In this document: positions 23,247 through 36,100 of the stretch, one piece after another
How the letters are laid out: every line of letters begins with the position of its first letter
Numbering within the stretch: position 1 is the first letter of the stretch
Source: Eledone cirrhosa
Taxonomy: Eukaryota > Mollusca > Cephalopoda > Octopoda > Eledonidae
Direction of reading: 5' to 3'
DNA: 64,000 nt
Assembly: GCA_964016885.1 (NCBI GenBank)
Contig: OZ024748.1
Coordinates: forward strand, 37,419,047 to 37,483,046
Translations under genes and position numbers: made by a program
The notes under the pieces: model-generated
What the model saw: the letters and a program-made list of their open reading frames with translations, nothing else
Told to the model about the DNA's origin: nothing
Databases searched by the model: none

Positions 23247-23779
23247 TACCTGTAGATCTAGTATGACAATGTCAGTGTCAGGGTTAACTAGCTCTAGATC
23301 TAGTATGACAATGTTAGTGTCAGTGTTAACTACCACTAGATCTAGTGAGACGATGTTAGTGTCAGTGTTAACTACCTGTAGATCTAGTATGACAATGTCA
23401 GTGTCAGGGTTAACTAGCTCTAGATCTAGTATGACAATGTTAGTGTCAGTGTTAACTACCTCTAGATCTAGTATGACAATGTCAGTGTCAGTGTTAACAA
23501 CCTCTAGATCTACTATGACAATGTCAGTGTCAGTGTTAACTACCACTAGATCTAGTATGACAATGTCAGAGTTAACTACCTCTAGATGTAATATGACAAT
23601 GTCAGTGTCAGTGTTAACTACCTCTAGATCTAGTATGACAATGTCAGTGTCAGTGTTAACTACCTCTAGATCTAGTGTGACAATGTCAGTGTCAGTGTTA
23701 ACTACCTCTAGATCTAGTATGACAATGTCAGTGTCAGTGTTAACTACCTCTAGATCTAGTGTGACAATGTCAGTGTCAG
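23247..23779. other. Segment between compensating 1-bp indels, copy 1
   Basis: A C is missing between 23246 and 23247 (TTAATACC in place of TTAACTACC), and one G is extra at 23779-23780 (TCAGGTGT in place of TCAGTGT). The 533 bp between are shifted by one base against the surrounding frame. The plus-strand open frame ends at 23266. The pair is copied at 31461-31993 and 47775-48307. Confidence 0.93.
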
Positions 23780-24019
23780 GTGTTAACTACCTCTAGATCT
23801 AGTATGACAATGTTAGTGTCAGTGTTAACTATCTCTAGATCTAGTGTGACAATGTTAGTGTCAGTGTTAACTACCTCTAGATATAGTATGACAATGTCAG
23901 TGTCAGTGTTAACTACCTCTAGATCTAGAGTGACAATGTCAGTGTCAGTGTTAACTACCTCTAGATCTAGTATGACAATGTTAGTGTCAGTGTTAACTAT
24001 CTCTAGATCTAGTGTGACA

Positions 24020-25027
24020 ATGTTAGTGTCAGTGTTAACTACCTCTAGATATAGTATGACAATGTCAGTGTCAGTGTTAACTACCTCTAGATCTAGTATG
24101 ACAATGTCAGTGTCAGTGTTAACTACCACAAGATCTAGTGTGACAATGTTAGTGTCAGTGTTAACTACCTCTAGATATAGTATGACAATGTCAGTGTCAG
24201 TGTTTACTACCTCTAGATCTAGTATGACAATGTTAGTGTCAGTGTTAACTACCTCTAGATCTAGTGTGACAATGTTAGTGTCAGTGTTAACTACCTCTAG
24301 ATATAGTATGACAATGTTAGTGTCAGTGTTAACTACCTCTAGATCTAGTATGACAATGTTAGTGTCAGTGTTAACTACCTCTAGATCTAGTATGACAATG
24401 TTAGTGTCAGTGTTAACTACCTCTAGATCTAGTGTGACAATGTTAGTGTCAGTGTTAACTACCTCTAGATATAGTATGACAATGTCAGTGTCAGTGTTAA
24501 CTACCTCTAGATCTAGTATGACAATGTCAGTGTCATGGTTAACTACCTCTAGATCTAGTGTGACAATGTTAGTGTCAGTGTTAACTACCACTAGATCTAG
24601 TATGACAATGTCAGTGTCAGTGTTAACTCCCTCTAGATCTAGTATGACAATGTTAGTGTCAGTGTTAACTACCACTAGATCTAGTATGACAATGTCAGTG
24701 TCAGGGTTAACTACCTCAAGATCTAGTGTGACAATGTTAGTGTCAGTGTTAACTACCTCTAGATCTAGTATGACAATGTTAGTGTCAGTGTTAACTACCA
24801 CTAGATCTAGTATGACAATGTCAGTGTCAGGGTTAACTACCTCAAGATCTAGTGTGACAATGTCAGTGTCAGTGTTAACTACCTCTAGATCTAGTATGAC
24901 AATGTCAGTGTCAGTGTTAACTACCTCTCGATCTAGTATGACAATGTTAGTGTCAGTGTTAACTACCTCTAGATCTAGTATGACAATGTTAGTGTCAGTG
25001 TTAACTACCTCTAGATCTAGTGTGACA
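24020..25027. repeat. 1,008-bp tandem duplication, left copy
   Basis: Twenty-four units are repeated at offset 1,008. CTCTCGATC occurs at 24929 and 25937, and CATGG units start at 24524 and 25532. The sister block at 32.2-33.2 kb has one copy only, so the duplication arose in this block. Boundaries are good to about one monomer. Confidence 0.85.
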
Positions 25028-26035
25028 ATGTTAGTGTCAGTGTTAACTACCTCTAGATATAGTATGACAATGTCAGTGTCAGTGTTAACTACCTCTAGAT
25101 CTAGTATGACAATGTCAGTGTCAGTGTTAACTACCACAAGATCTAGTGTGACAATGTTAGTGTCAGTGTTAACTACCTCTAGATATAGTATGACAATGTC
25201 AGTGTCAGTGTTTACTACCTCTAGATCTAGTATGACAATGTTAGTGTCAGTGTTAACTACCTCTAGATCTAGTGTGACAATGTTAGTGTCAGTGTTAACT
25301 ACCTCTAGATATAGTATGACAATGTTAGTGTCAGTGTTAACTACCTCTAGATCTAGTATGACAATGTTAGTGTCAGTGTTAACTACCTCTAGATCTAGTA
25401 TGACAATGTTAGTGTCAGTGTTAACTACCTCTAGATCTAGTGTGACAATGTTAGTGTCAGTGTTAACTACCTCTAGATATAGTATGACAATGTCAGTGTC
25501 AGTGTTAACTACCTCTAGATCTAGTATGACAATGTCAGTGTCATGGTTAACTACCTCTAGATCTAGTGTGACAATGTTAGTGTCAGTGTTAACTACCACT
25601 AGATCTAGTATGACAATGTCAGTGTCAGTGTTAACTCCCTCTAGATCTAGTATGACAATGTTAGTGTCAGTGTTAACTACCACTAGATCTAGTATGACAA
25701 TGTCAGTGTCAGGGTTAACTACCTCAAGATCTAGTGTGACAATGTTAGTGTCAGTGTTAACTACCTCTAGATCTAGTATGACAATGTTAGTGTCAGTGTT
25801 AACTACCACTAGATCTAGTATGACAATGTCAGTGTCAGGGTTAACTACCTCAAGATCTAGTGTGACAATGTCAGTGTCAGTGTTAACTACCTCTAGATCT
25901 AGTATGACAATGTCAGTGTCAGTGTTAACTACCTCTCGATCTAGTATGACAATGTTAGTGTCAGTGTTAACTACCTCTAGATCTAGTATGACAATGTTAG
26001 TGTCAGTGTTAACTACCTCTAGATCTAGTGTGACA
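25028..26035. repeat. 1,008-bp tandem duplication, right copy
   Basis: This is the right-hand copy of 24020-25027. It leads at 26036 into the CTCAAGATC unit and the AGTTAT unit at 26078, as the unduplicated block does at 33242-33284. Confidence 0.84.
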
Positions 26036-29000
26036 ATGTTAGTGTCAGTGTTAACTACCTCAAGATCTAGTGTGACAATGTTAGTGTCAGTGTTAACTAC
26101 CTCTAGTTATAGTATGACAATGTTAGTGTCAGTGTTAACTACCTGTAGATCTAGTATGACAATATCAGTGTCAGTGTTAACTACCTCTAGATCTAGTATG
26201 ACAATGTTAGTGTCAGTGTTATCTACCTCTAGATCTAGTATGACAATGTCAGTGTCAGTGTTAACTACCTCTAGATCTAGTGAGACGATGTTAGTGTCAG
26301 TGTTAACTACCTGTAGATCTAGTATGACAATGTCAGTGTCAGAGTTAACTAGCTCTCGATCTAGTATGACAATGTTAGTGTCAGTGTTAACTACCACTAG
26401 ATCTAGTGTGACAATGTTAGTGTCAGTGTTAAGTACCTCTAGATCTAGTGTGACAATGTTAGTGTCAGTGTTAACTACCACTAGATCTAGTGTGACAATG
26501 TTAGTGTCAGTGTTAACTACCTCTAGATATAGTATGACAATGTCAGTGTCAGTGTTAACTACCTCTAGATCTAGTATGACAATGTCAGTGTCAGTGTTAA
26601 CTACCACAAGATCTAGTGTGACAATGTTAGTGTCAGTGTTAACTACCTCTAGATATAGTATGACAATGTCAGTGTCAGTGTTTACTACCTCTAGATCTAG
26701 TATGACAATGTTAGTGTCAGTGTTAACTACCTCTAGATCTAGTGTGACAATGTTAGTGTCAGTGTTAACTACCTCTAGATATAGTATGACAATGTTAGTG
26801 TCAGTGTTAACTACCTCTAGATCTAGTATGACAATGTTAGTGTCAGTGTTAACTACCTCTAGATCTAGTATGACAATGTTAGTGTCAGTGTTAACTACCT
26901 CTAGATCTAGTGTGACAATGTTAGTGTCAGTGTTAACTACCTCTAGATATAGTATGACAATGTCAGTGTCAGTGTTAACTACCTCTAGATCTAGTATGAC
27001 AATGTCAGTGTCATGGTTAACTACCTCTAGATCTAGTGTGACAATGTTAGTGTCAGTGTTAACTACCACTAGATCTAGTATGACAATGTCAGTTTCAGTG
27101 TTAACTACGTCTAGATCTAGTATGACAATGTTAGTGTCAGTGTTAACTACCACTAGATCTAGTATGACAATGTCAGTGTCAGGGTTAACTACCTCAAGAT
27201 CTAGTGTGTCAATGTTAGTGTCAGTGTTAACTACCTCTAGATCTAGTATGACAATGTTAGTGTCAGTGTTAACTACCACTAGATCTAGTATGACAATGTC
27301 AGTGTCAGGGTTAACTACCTCAAGATCTAGTGTGACAATGTCAGTGTCAGTGTTAACTACCTCTAGATCTAGTATGACAATGTCAGTGTCAGTCTTAACT
27401 ACCTCTAGATCTAGTATGACAATGTTAGTGTCAGTGTTAACTACCTCTAGATCTAGTATGACAATGTTAGTGTCAGTGTTAACTACCTCTAGATCTAGTG
27501 TGACAATGTTAGTGTCAGTGTTAACTACCTCAAGATCTAGTGTGACAATGTTAGTGTCAGTGTTAACTACCTCTAGTTATAGTATGACAATGTTAGTGTC
27601 AGTGTTAACTACCTGTAGATCTAGTATGACAATATCAGTGTCAGTGTTAACTACCTCTAGATCTAGTATGACAATGTTAGTGACAGTGTTATCTACCTCT
27701 AGATCTAGTATGACAATGTCAGTGTCAGTGTTAACTACCTCTAGATCTAGTGGGACGATGTTAGTGTCAGTGTTAACTACCTGTAGATCTAGTATGACAA
27801 TGTCAGTGTCAGGGTTAACTAGCTCTAGATCTAGTATGACAATGTTAGTGTCAGTGTTAACTACCACTAGATCTAGTGTGACAATGTTAGTGTCAGTGTT
27901 AACTACCACTAGATCTAGTATGACAATGTCAGTGTCAGTGTTAACTACCTCTAGATCTAGTGTGACAATGTTAGTGTCAGTGTTAACTACCACTAGATCT
28001 AGTATGACAATGTCAGTGTCAGTGTTAACTACCTCTAGATCTAGTATGACAATGTTAGTGTCAGTGTTAACTACCTCTAGATATAGTATGACAATGTCAG
28101 TGTCAGTGTTAACTACCTCTAGATCTAGTATGACAATGTCAGTGTCAGTGTTAACTACCACAAGATCTAGTGTGACAATGTTAGTGTCAGTGTTAACTAC
28201 CTCTAGATATAGTATGACAATGTCAGTGTCAGTGTTTACCAACTCTAGATCTAGTATGACAATGTTAGTGTCAGTTTTAACTACCTCTAGATCTAGTGTG
28301 ACAATGTTAGTGTCAGTGTTAACTACCTCTAGATATAGTATGACAATGTCAGTGTCAGTGTTTACTACCTCTAGATCTAGTATGACAATGTTAGTGTCAG
28401 TGTTAACTACCTCTAGATCTAGTGTGACAATGTTAGTGTCAGTGTTAACTACCTCTAGATATAGTATGACAATGTCAGTGTCAGTGTTAACTACCTCTAG
28501 ATCTAGTATGACAATGTCAGTGTCAGTGTTAACTACCTCTAGATCTAGTATGACAATGTCAGTGTCAGTGTTAACTACCACTAGATCTAGTATGACAATG
28601 TCAGTGTCAGTGTTAACTACCACTATATCTAGTATGACAATGTCAGAGTTAACTACCTCTAGATCTAGTATGACAATGTCAGTGTCAGTGTTAACTACCT
28701 CTATATCTAGTATGACAATGTCAGTGTCAGTGTTAACTACCACTAGATCTAGTATGACAATGTCAGAGTTAACTACCTCTAGATCTAATATGACAATGTC
28801 AGTGTCAGTGTTAACTACCTCTAGATCTAGTGTGACAATGTTAGTGTCAGTGTTAACTACCTCTAGATCTAGTATGACAATGTTAGTGTCAGTGTTAACT
28901 ACCACTAGGTCTAGTATGACAATGTCAGTGTCAGTGTTAACTACCTCTAGATCTAGTATGACAATGTCAGTGTCAGTGTTAACTACCTCTAGATCTAGTA

Positions 29001-32000
29001 TGACAATGTTAGTGTCAGTGTTAACTACCACTAGATCTAGTATGACAATGTCAGTGTCAGTGTTAACTACCTCTAGATCTAGTATGACAATGTTAGTGTC
29101 AGTGTTAACTACCTCTAGATCTAGTATGACAATGTTACTGTCAGTGTTAACTACCTCTAGATCTAGTATGACAATGTCAGTGTCAGTGTTAACTACCTCT
29201 AGATCTAGTAAGACAATGTCAGTGTCAGTGTTAACTACCTCTAGATCTAGTATGACAATATCAGTGTCAGTGTTAACTACCTCTAGATCTAGTAAGACAA
29301 TGTCAGTGTCAGTGTTAACTACCTCTAGATCTAGTGTGACAATGTCAGTGTCAGTGTTAACTACCTCTAGATCTAGTATGACAATGTCAGTGTCAGGGTT
29401 AACTACCTCAAGATCTAGTGTGACGATGTTAGTGTCAGTGTTAAATACCTCTAGATCTAGTATGACGATGTCAGTGTCAGTGTTAACTACCACAAGATCT
29501 AGTGTGACAATGTTAGTGTCAGTGTTAACTACCTCTAGATATAGTATGACAATGTCAGTGTCAGTGTTTACTACCTCTAGATCTAGTATGACAATGTTAG
29601 TGTCAGTGTTAACTACCTCTAGATCTAGTGTGACAATGTTAGTGTCAGTGTTAACTACCTCTAGATATAGTGTGACAATGTTAGTGTCAGTGTTAACTAC
29701 CACTAGATCTAGTGTGACAATGTTAGTGTCAGTGTTAACTACCTCTAGATATAGTATGACAATGTCAGTGTCAGTGTTAACTACCTCTAGATCTAGTATG
29801 ACAATGTCAGTGTCAGTGTTAACTACCACAAGATCTAGTGTGACAATGTTAGTGTCAGTGTTAACTACCTCTAGATATAGTATGACAATGTCAGTGTCAG
29901 TGTTTACTACCTCTAGATCTAGTATGACAATGTTAGTGTCAGTGTTAACTACCTCTAGATCTAGTGTGACAATGTTAGTGTCAGTGTTAACTACCTCTAG
30001 ATATAGTATGACAATGTTAGTGTCAGTGTTAACTACCTCTAGATCTAGTATGACAATGTTAGTGTCAGTGTTAACTACCTCTAGATCTAGTATGACAATG
30101 TTAGTGTCAGTGTTAACTACCTCTAGATCTAGTGTGACAATGTTAGTGTCAGTGTTAACTACCTCTAGATATAGTATGACAATGTCAGTGTCAGTGTTAA
30201 CTACCTCTAGATCTAGTATGACAATGTCAGTGTCATGGTTAACTACCTCTAGATCTAGTGTGACAATGTTAGTGTCAGTGTTAACTACCACTAGATCTAG
30301 TATGACAATGTCAGTTTCAGTGTTAACTACCTCTAGATCTAGTATGACAATGTTAGTGTCAGTGTTAACTACCACTAGATCTAGTATGACAATGTCAGTG
30401 TCAGGGTTAACTACCTCAAGATCTAGTGTGACAATGTTAGTGTCAGTGTTAACTACCTCTAGATCTAGTATGACAATGTTAGTGTCAGTGTTAACTACCA
30501 CTAGATCTAGTATGACAATGTCAGTGTCAGGGTTAACTACCTCAAGATCTAGTGTGACAATGTCAGTGTCAGTGTTAACTACCTCTAGATCTAGTATGAC
30601 AATGTCAGTGTCAGTGTTAACTACCTCTAGATCTAGTATGACAATGTTAGTGTCAGTGTTAACTACCTCTAGATCTAGTGTGACAATGTTAGTGTCAGTG
30701 TTAACTACCTCAAGATCTAGTGTGACAATGTTAGTGTCAGTGTTAACTACCTCTAGTTATAGTATGACAATGTTAGTGTCAGTGTTAACTACCTGTAGAT
30801 CTAGTATGACAATATCAGTGTCAGTGTTAACTACCTCTAGATCTAGTATGACAATGTTAGTGACAGTGTTATCTACCTCTAGATCTAGTATGACAATGTC
30901 AGTGTCAGTGTTAACTACCTCTAGATCTAGTGGGACGATGTTAGTGTCAGTGTTAACTACCTGTAGATCTAGTATGACAATGTCAGTGTCAGGGTTAACT
31001 AGCTCTAGATCTAGTATGACAATGTTAGTGTCAGTGTTAACTACCACTAGATCTAGTGTGACAATGTTAGTGTCAGTGTTAACTACCTCAAGATCTAGTG
31101 TGACAATGTTAGTGTCAGTGTTAACTACCTCTAGTTATAGTATGACAATGTTAGTGTCAGTGTTAACTAACTCTAGATCTAGTGTGACAATGTTAGTGTC
31201 AGTGTTAACTACCTCAAGATCTAGTGTGACAATGTTAGTGTCAGTGTTAACTACCTCTAGTTATAGTATGACAATGTTAGTGTCAGTGCTAACTACCTGT
31301 AGATCTAGTATGACAATATCAGTGTCAGTGTTAACTACCTCTAGATCTAGTATGACAATGTTAGTGTCAGTGTTATCTACCTCTAGATCTAGTATGACAA
31401 TGTCAGTGTCAGTGTTAACTACCTCTAGATCTAGTGTGACAATGTCAGTGTCAGTGTTAATACCTGTAGATCTAGTATGACAATGTCAGTGTCAGGGTTA
31501 ACTAGCTCTAGATCTAGTATGACAATGTTAGTGTCAGTGTTAACTACCACTAGATCTAGTGAGACGATGTTAGTGTCAGTGTTAACTACCTGTAGATCTA
31601 GTATGACAATGTCAGTGTCAGGGTTAACTAGCTCTAGATCTAGTATGACAATGTTAGTGTCAGTGTTAACTACCTCTAGATCTAGTATGACAATGTCAGT
31701 GTCAGTGTTAACAACCTCTAGATCTACTATGACAATGTCAGTGTCAGTGTTAACTACCACTAGATCTAGTATGACAATGTCAGAGTTAACTACCTCTAGA
31801 TGTAATATGACAATGTCAGTGTCAGTGTTAACTACCTCTAGATCTAGTATGACAATGTCAGTGTCAGTGTTAACTACCTCTAGATCTAGTGTGACAATGT
31901 CAGTGTCAGTGTTAACTACCTCTAGATCTAGTATGACAATGTCAGTGTCAGTGTTAACTACCTCTAGATCTAGTGTGACAATGTCAGTGTCAGGTGTTAA

Positions 32001-33115
32001 CTACCTCTAGATCTAGTATGACAATGTTAGTGTCAGTGTTAACTATCTCTAGATCTAGTGTGACAATGTTAGTGTCAGTGTTAACTACCTCTAGATATAG
32101 TATGACAATGTCAGTGTCAGTGTTAACTACCTCTAGATCTAGAGTGACAATGTCAGTGTCAGTGTTAACTACCTCTAGATCTAGTATGACAATGTTAGTG
32201 TCAGTGTTAACTATCTCTAGATCTAGTGTGACAATGTTAGTGTCAGTGTTAACTACCTCTAGATATAGTATGACAATGTCAGTGTCAGTGTTAACTACCT
32301 CTAGATCTAGTATGACAATGTCAGTGTCAGTGTTAACTACCACAAGATCTAGTGTGACAATGTTAGTGTCAGTGTTAACTACCTCTAGATATAGTATGAC
32401 AATGTCAGTGTCAGTGTTTACTACCTCTAGATCTAGTATGACAATGTTAGTGTCAGTGTTAACTACCTCTAGATCTAGTGTGACAATGTTAGTGTCAGTG
32501 TTAACTACCTCTAGATATAGTATGACAATGTTAGTGTCAGTGTTAACTACCTCTAGATCTAGTATGACAATGTTAGTGTCAGTGTTAACTACCTCTAGAT
32601 CTAGTATGACAATGTTAGTGTCAGTGTTAACTACCTCTAGATCTAGTGTGACAATGTTAGTGTCAGTGTTAACTACCTCTAGATATAGTATGACAATGTC
32701 AGTGTCAGTGTTAACTACCTCTAGATCTAGTATGACAATGTCAGTGTCATGGTTAACTACCTCTAGATCTAGTGTGACAATGTTAGTGTCAGTGTTAACT
32801 ACCACTAGATCTAGTATGACAATGTCAGTGTCAGTGTTAACTCCCTCTAGATCTAGTATGACAATGTTAGTGTCAGTGTTAACTACCACTAGATCTAGTA
32901 TGACAATGTCAGTGTCAGGGTTAACTACCTCAAGATCTAGTGTGACAATGTTAGTGTCAGTGTTAACTACCTCTAGATCTAGTATGACAATGTTAGTGTC
33001 AGTGTTAACTACCACTAGATCTAGTATGACAATGTCAGTGTCAGGGTTAACTACCTCAAGATCTAGTGTGACAATGTCAGTGTCAGTGTTAACTACCTCT
33101 AGATCTAGTATGACA
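25910..33115. repeat. 7.2-kb higher-order block, tandem copy 2
   Basis: Landmarks follow copy 1 at offset 8,214: AGTTAT units at 26078, 27548, 30728, 31106 and 31232; 36-bp doublet at 28640/28760; indels after 31460 and at 31993. The block is 7,206 bp long, because it lacks the 1,008-bp duplication (8,214 minus 7,206). A private CTCTCGATC change near 26357, absent at the matching site near 18143, shows that the copies differ and argues against a simple assembly echo. Confidence 0.86.
31461..31993. other. Segment between compensating 1-bp indels, copy 2
   Basis: The same missing C (after 31460) and extra G (31993-31994) as at 23247-23779, exactly 8,214 bp away. They came with the block duplication and are not new mutations. 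Confidence 0.93.
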
Positions 33116-36100
33116 ATGTCAGTGTCAGTGTTAACTACCTCTCGATCTAGTATGACAATGTTAGTGTCAGTGTTAACTACCTCTAGATCTAGTATGACAA
33201 TGTTAGTGTCAGTGTTAACTACCTCTAGATCTAGTGTGACAATGTTAGTGTCAGTGTTAACTACCTCAAGATCTAGTGTGACAATGTTAGTGTCAGTGTT
33301 AACTACCTCTAGTTATAGTATGACAATGTTAGTGTCAGTGTTAACTACCTGTAGATCTAGTATGACAATATCAGTGTCAGTGTTAACTACCTCTAGATCT
33401 AGTATGACAATGTTAGTGTCAGTGTTATCTACCTCTAGATCTAGTATGACAATGTCAGTGTCAGTGTTAACTACCTCTAGATCTAGTGAGACGATGTTAG
33501 TGTCAGTGTTAACTACCTGTAGATCTAGTATGACAATGTCAGTGTCAGAGTTAACTAGCTCTAGATCTAGTATGACAATGTTAGTGTCAGTGTTAACTAC
33601 CACTAGATCTAGTGTGACAATGTTAGTGTCAGTGTTAAGTACCTCTAGATCTAGTGTGACAATGTTAGTGTCAGTGTTAACTACCACTAGATCTAGTGTG
33701 ACAATGTTAGTGTCAGTGTTAACTACCTCTAGATATAGTATGACAATGTCAGTGTCAGTGTTAACTACCTCTAGATCTAGTATGACAATGTCAGTGTCAG
33801 TGTTAACTACCACAAGATCTAGTGTGACAATGTTAGTGTCAGTGTTAACTACCTCTAGATATAGTATGACAATGTCAGTGTCAGTGTTTACTACCTCTAG
33901 ATCTAGTATGACAATGTTAGTGTCAGTGTTAACTACCTCTAGATCTAGTGTGACAATGTTAGTGTCAGTGTTAACTACCTCTAGATATAGTATGACAATG
34001 TTAGTGTCAGTGTTAACTACCTCTAGATCTAGTATGACAATGTTAGTGTCAGTGTTAACTACCTCTAGATCTAGTATGACAATGTTAGTGTCAGTGTTAA
34101 CTACCTCTAGATCTAGTGTGACAATGTTAGTGTCAGTGTTAACTACCTCTAGATATAGTATGACAATGTCAGTGTCAGTGTTAACTACCTCTAGATCTAG
34201 TATGACAATGTCAGTGTCATGGTTAACTACCTCTAGATCTAGTGTGACAATGTTAGTGTCAGTGTTAACTACCACTAGATCTAGTATGACAATGTCAGTT
34301 TCAGTGTTAACTACGTCTAGATCTAGTATGACAATGTTAGTGTCAGTGTTAACTACCACTAGATCTAGTATGACAATGTCAGTGTCAGGGTTAACTACCT
34401 CAAGATCTAGTGTGTCAATGTTAGTGTCAGTGTTAACTACCTCTAGATCTAGTATGACAATGTTAGTGTCAGTGTTAACTACCACTAGATCTAGTATGAC
34501 AATGTCAGTGTCAGGGTTAACTACCTCAAGATCTAGTGTGACAATGTCAGTGTCAGTGTTAACTACCTCTAGATCTAGTATGACAATGTCAGTGTCAGTC
34601 TTAACTACCTCTAGATCTAGTATGACAATGTTAGTGTCAGTGTTAACTACCTCTAGATCTAGTATGACAATGTTAGTGTCAGTGTTAACTACCTCTAGAT
34701 CTAGTGTGACAATGTTAGTGTCAGTGTTAACTACCTCAAGATCTAGTGTGACAATGTTAGTGTCAGTGTTAACTACCTCTAGTTATAGTATGACAATGTT
34801 AGTGTCAGTGTTAACTACCTGTAGATCTAGTATGACAATATCAGTGTCAGTGTTAACTACCTCTAGATCTAGTATGACAATGTTAGTGACAGTGTTATCT
34901 ACCTCTAGATCTAGTATGACAATGTCAGTGTCAGTGTTAACTACCTCTAGATCTAGTGGGACGATGTTAGTGTCAGTGTTAACTACCTGTAGATCTAGTA
35001 TGACAATGTCAGTGTCAGGGTTAACTAGCTCTAGATCTAGTATGACAATGTTAGTGTCAGTGTTAACTACCACTAGATCTAGTGTGACAATGTTAGTGTC
35101 AGTGTTAACTACCACTAGATCTAGTATGACAATGTCAGTGTCAGTGTTAACTACCTCTAGATCTAGTGTGACAATGTTAGTGTCAGTGTTAACTACCACT
35201 AGATCTAGTATGACAATGTCAGTGTCAGTGTTAACTACCTCTAGATCTAGTATGACAATGTTAGTGTCAGTGTTAACTACCTCTAGATATAGTATGACAA
35301 TGTCAGTGTCAGTGTTAACTACCTCTAGATCTAGTATGACAATGTCAGTGTCAGTGTTAACTACCACAAGATCTAGTGTGACAATGTTAGTGTCAGTGTT
35401 AACTACCTCTAGATATAGTATGACAATGTCAGTGTCAGTGTTTACCAACTCTAGATCTAGTATGACAATGTTAGTGTCAGTTTTAACTACCTCTAGATCT
35501 AGTGTGACAATGTTAGTGTCAGTGTTAACTACCTCTAGATATAGTATGACAATGTCAGTGTCAGTGTTTACTACCTCTAGATCTAGTATGACAATGTTAG
35601 TGTCAGTGTTAACTACCTCTAGATCTAGTGTGACAATGTTAGTGTCAGTGTTAACTACCTCTAGATATAGTATGACAATGTCAGTGTCAGTGTTAACTAC
35701 CTCTAGATCTAGTATGACAATGTCAGTGTCAGTGTTAACTACCTCTAGATCTAGTATGACAATGTCAGTGTCAGTGTTAACTACCACTAGATCTAGTATG
35801 ACAATGTCAGTGTCAGTGTTAACTACCACTATATCTAGTATGACAATGTCAGAGTTAACTACCTCTAGATCTAGTATGACAATGTCAGTGTCAGTGTTAA
35901 CTACCTCTATATCTAGTATGACAATGTCAGTGTCAGTGTTAACTACCACTAGATCTAGTATGACAATGTCAGAGTTAACTACCTCTAGATCTAATATGAC
36001 AATGTCAGTGTCAGTGTTAACTACCTCTAGATCTAGTGTGACAATGTTAGTGTCAGTGTTAACTACCTCTAGATCTAGTATGACAATGTTAGTGTCAGTG

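Larger units (their letters stand above)
3650..23266 (+). other. Long repeat-derived open frame, not called as a gene
   Basis: One plus-strand frame is open for about 6,538 codons and reads as a 14-residue repeat of the type MLVSVLTTSRSSMT (12 residues, MSELTTSRSSMT, for the short units). Similar open stretches lie at 2-3649, 23780-31480, 31994-47794, 48308-51727, 51734-58453 and 58447-63396. There is no signal peptide, no non-repeat domain, no distinct start context and no end other than a mutation. The minus strand is open as well, as a VVNTDTNIVILDLE-type repeat broken at every AGTTAT unit. A Ser/Thr-rich surface or mucin-like repeat exon cannot be excluded from sequence alone, but the frame follows from a 42-bp period with no stop in that frame. 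Confidence 0.2.
17696..25909. repeat. 8.2-kb higher-order block, tandem copy 1
   Basis: Phased on a unit with CTCTCGATC (CG at 17723), this block runs 8,214 bp to the same unit at 25910. It contains AGTTAT units at 17864, 19334, 22514, 22892 and 23018, a 36-bp doublet at 20426/20546 and a frame-shifted segment at 23247-23779. It also holds an internal 1,008-bp duplication that copy 2 lacks. Similarity to copy 2 begins upstream of the chosen phase point, at about 17.13 kb. Confidence 0.86.

Noticed and set aside
3650..23266. Giant plus-strand protein of about 6,538 residues, mucin- or adhesin-like
   Set aside because: It is only the 14-residue repeat, has no signal peptide or other domain, begins just after a mutation-made stop and ends at a 1-bp deletion. 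The opposite strand is open as well.
17696..33115. Pure assembly echo explaining the 8.2-kb repeats
   Set aside because: The copies differ by private substitutions (for example near 26357) and by a 1,008-bp duplication, which favours real copies. Misassembly elsewhere cannot be ruled out without reads.
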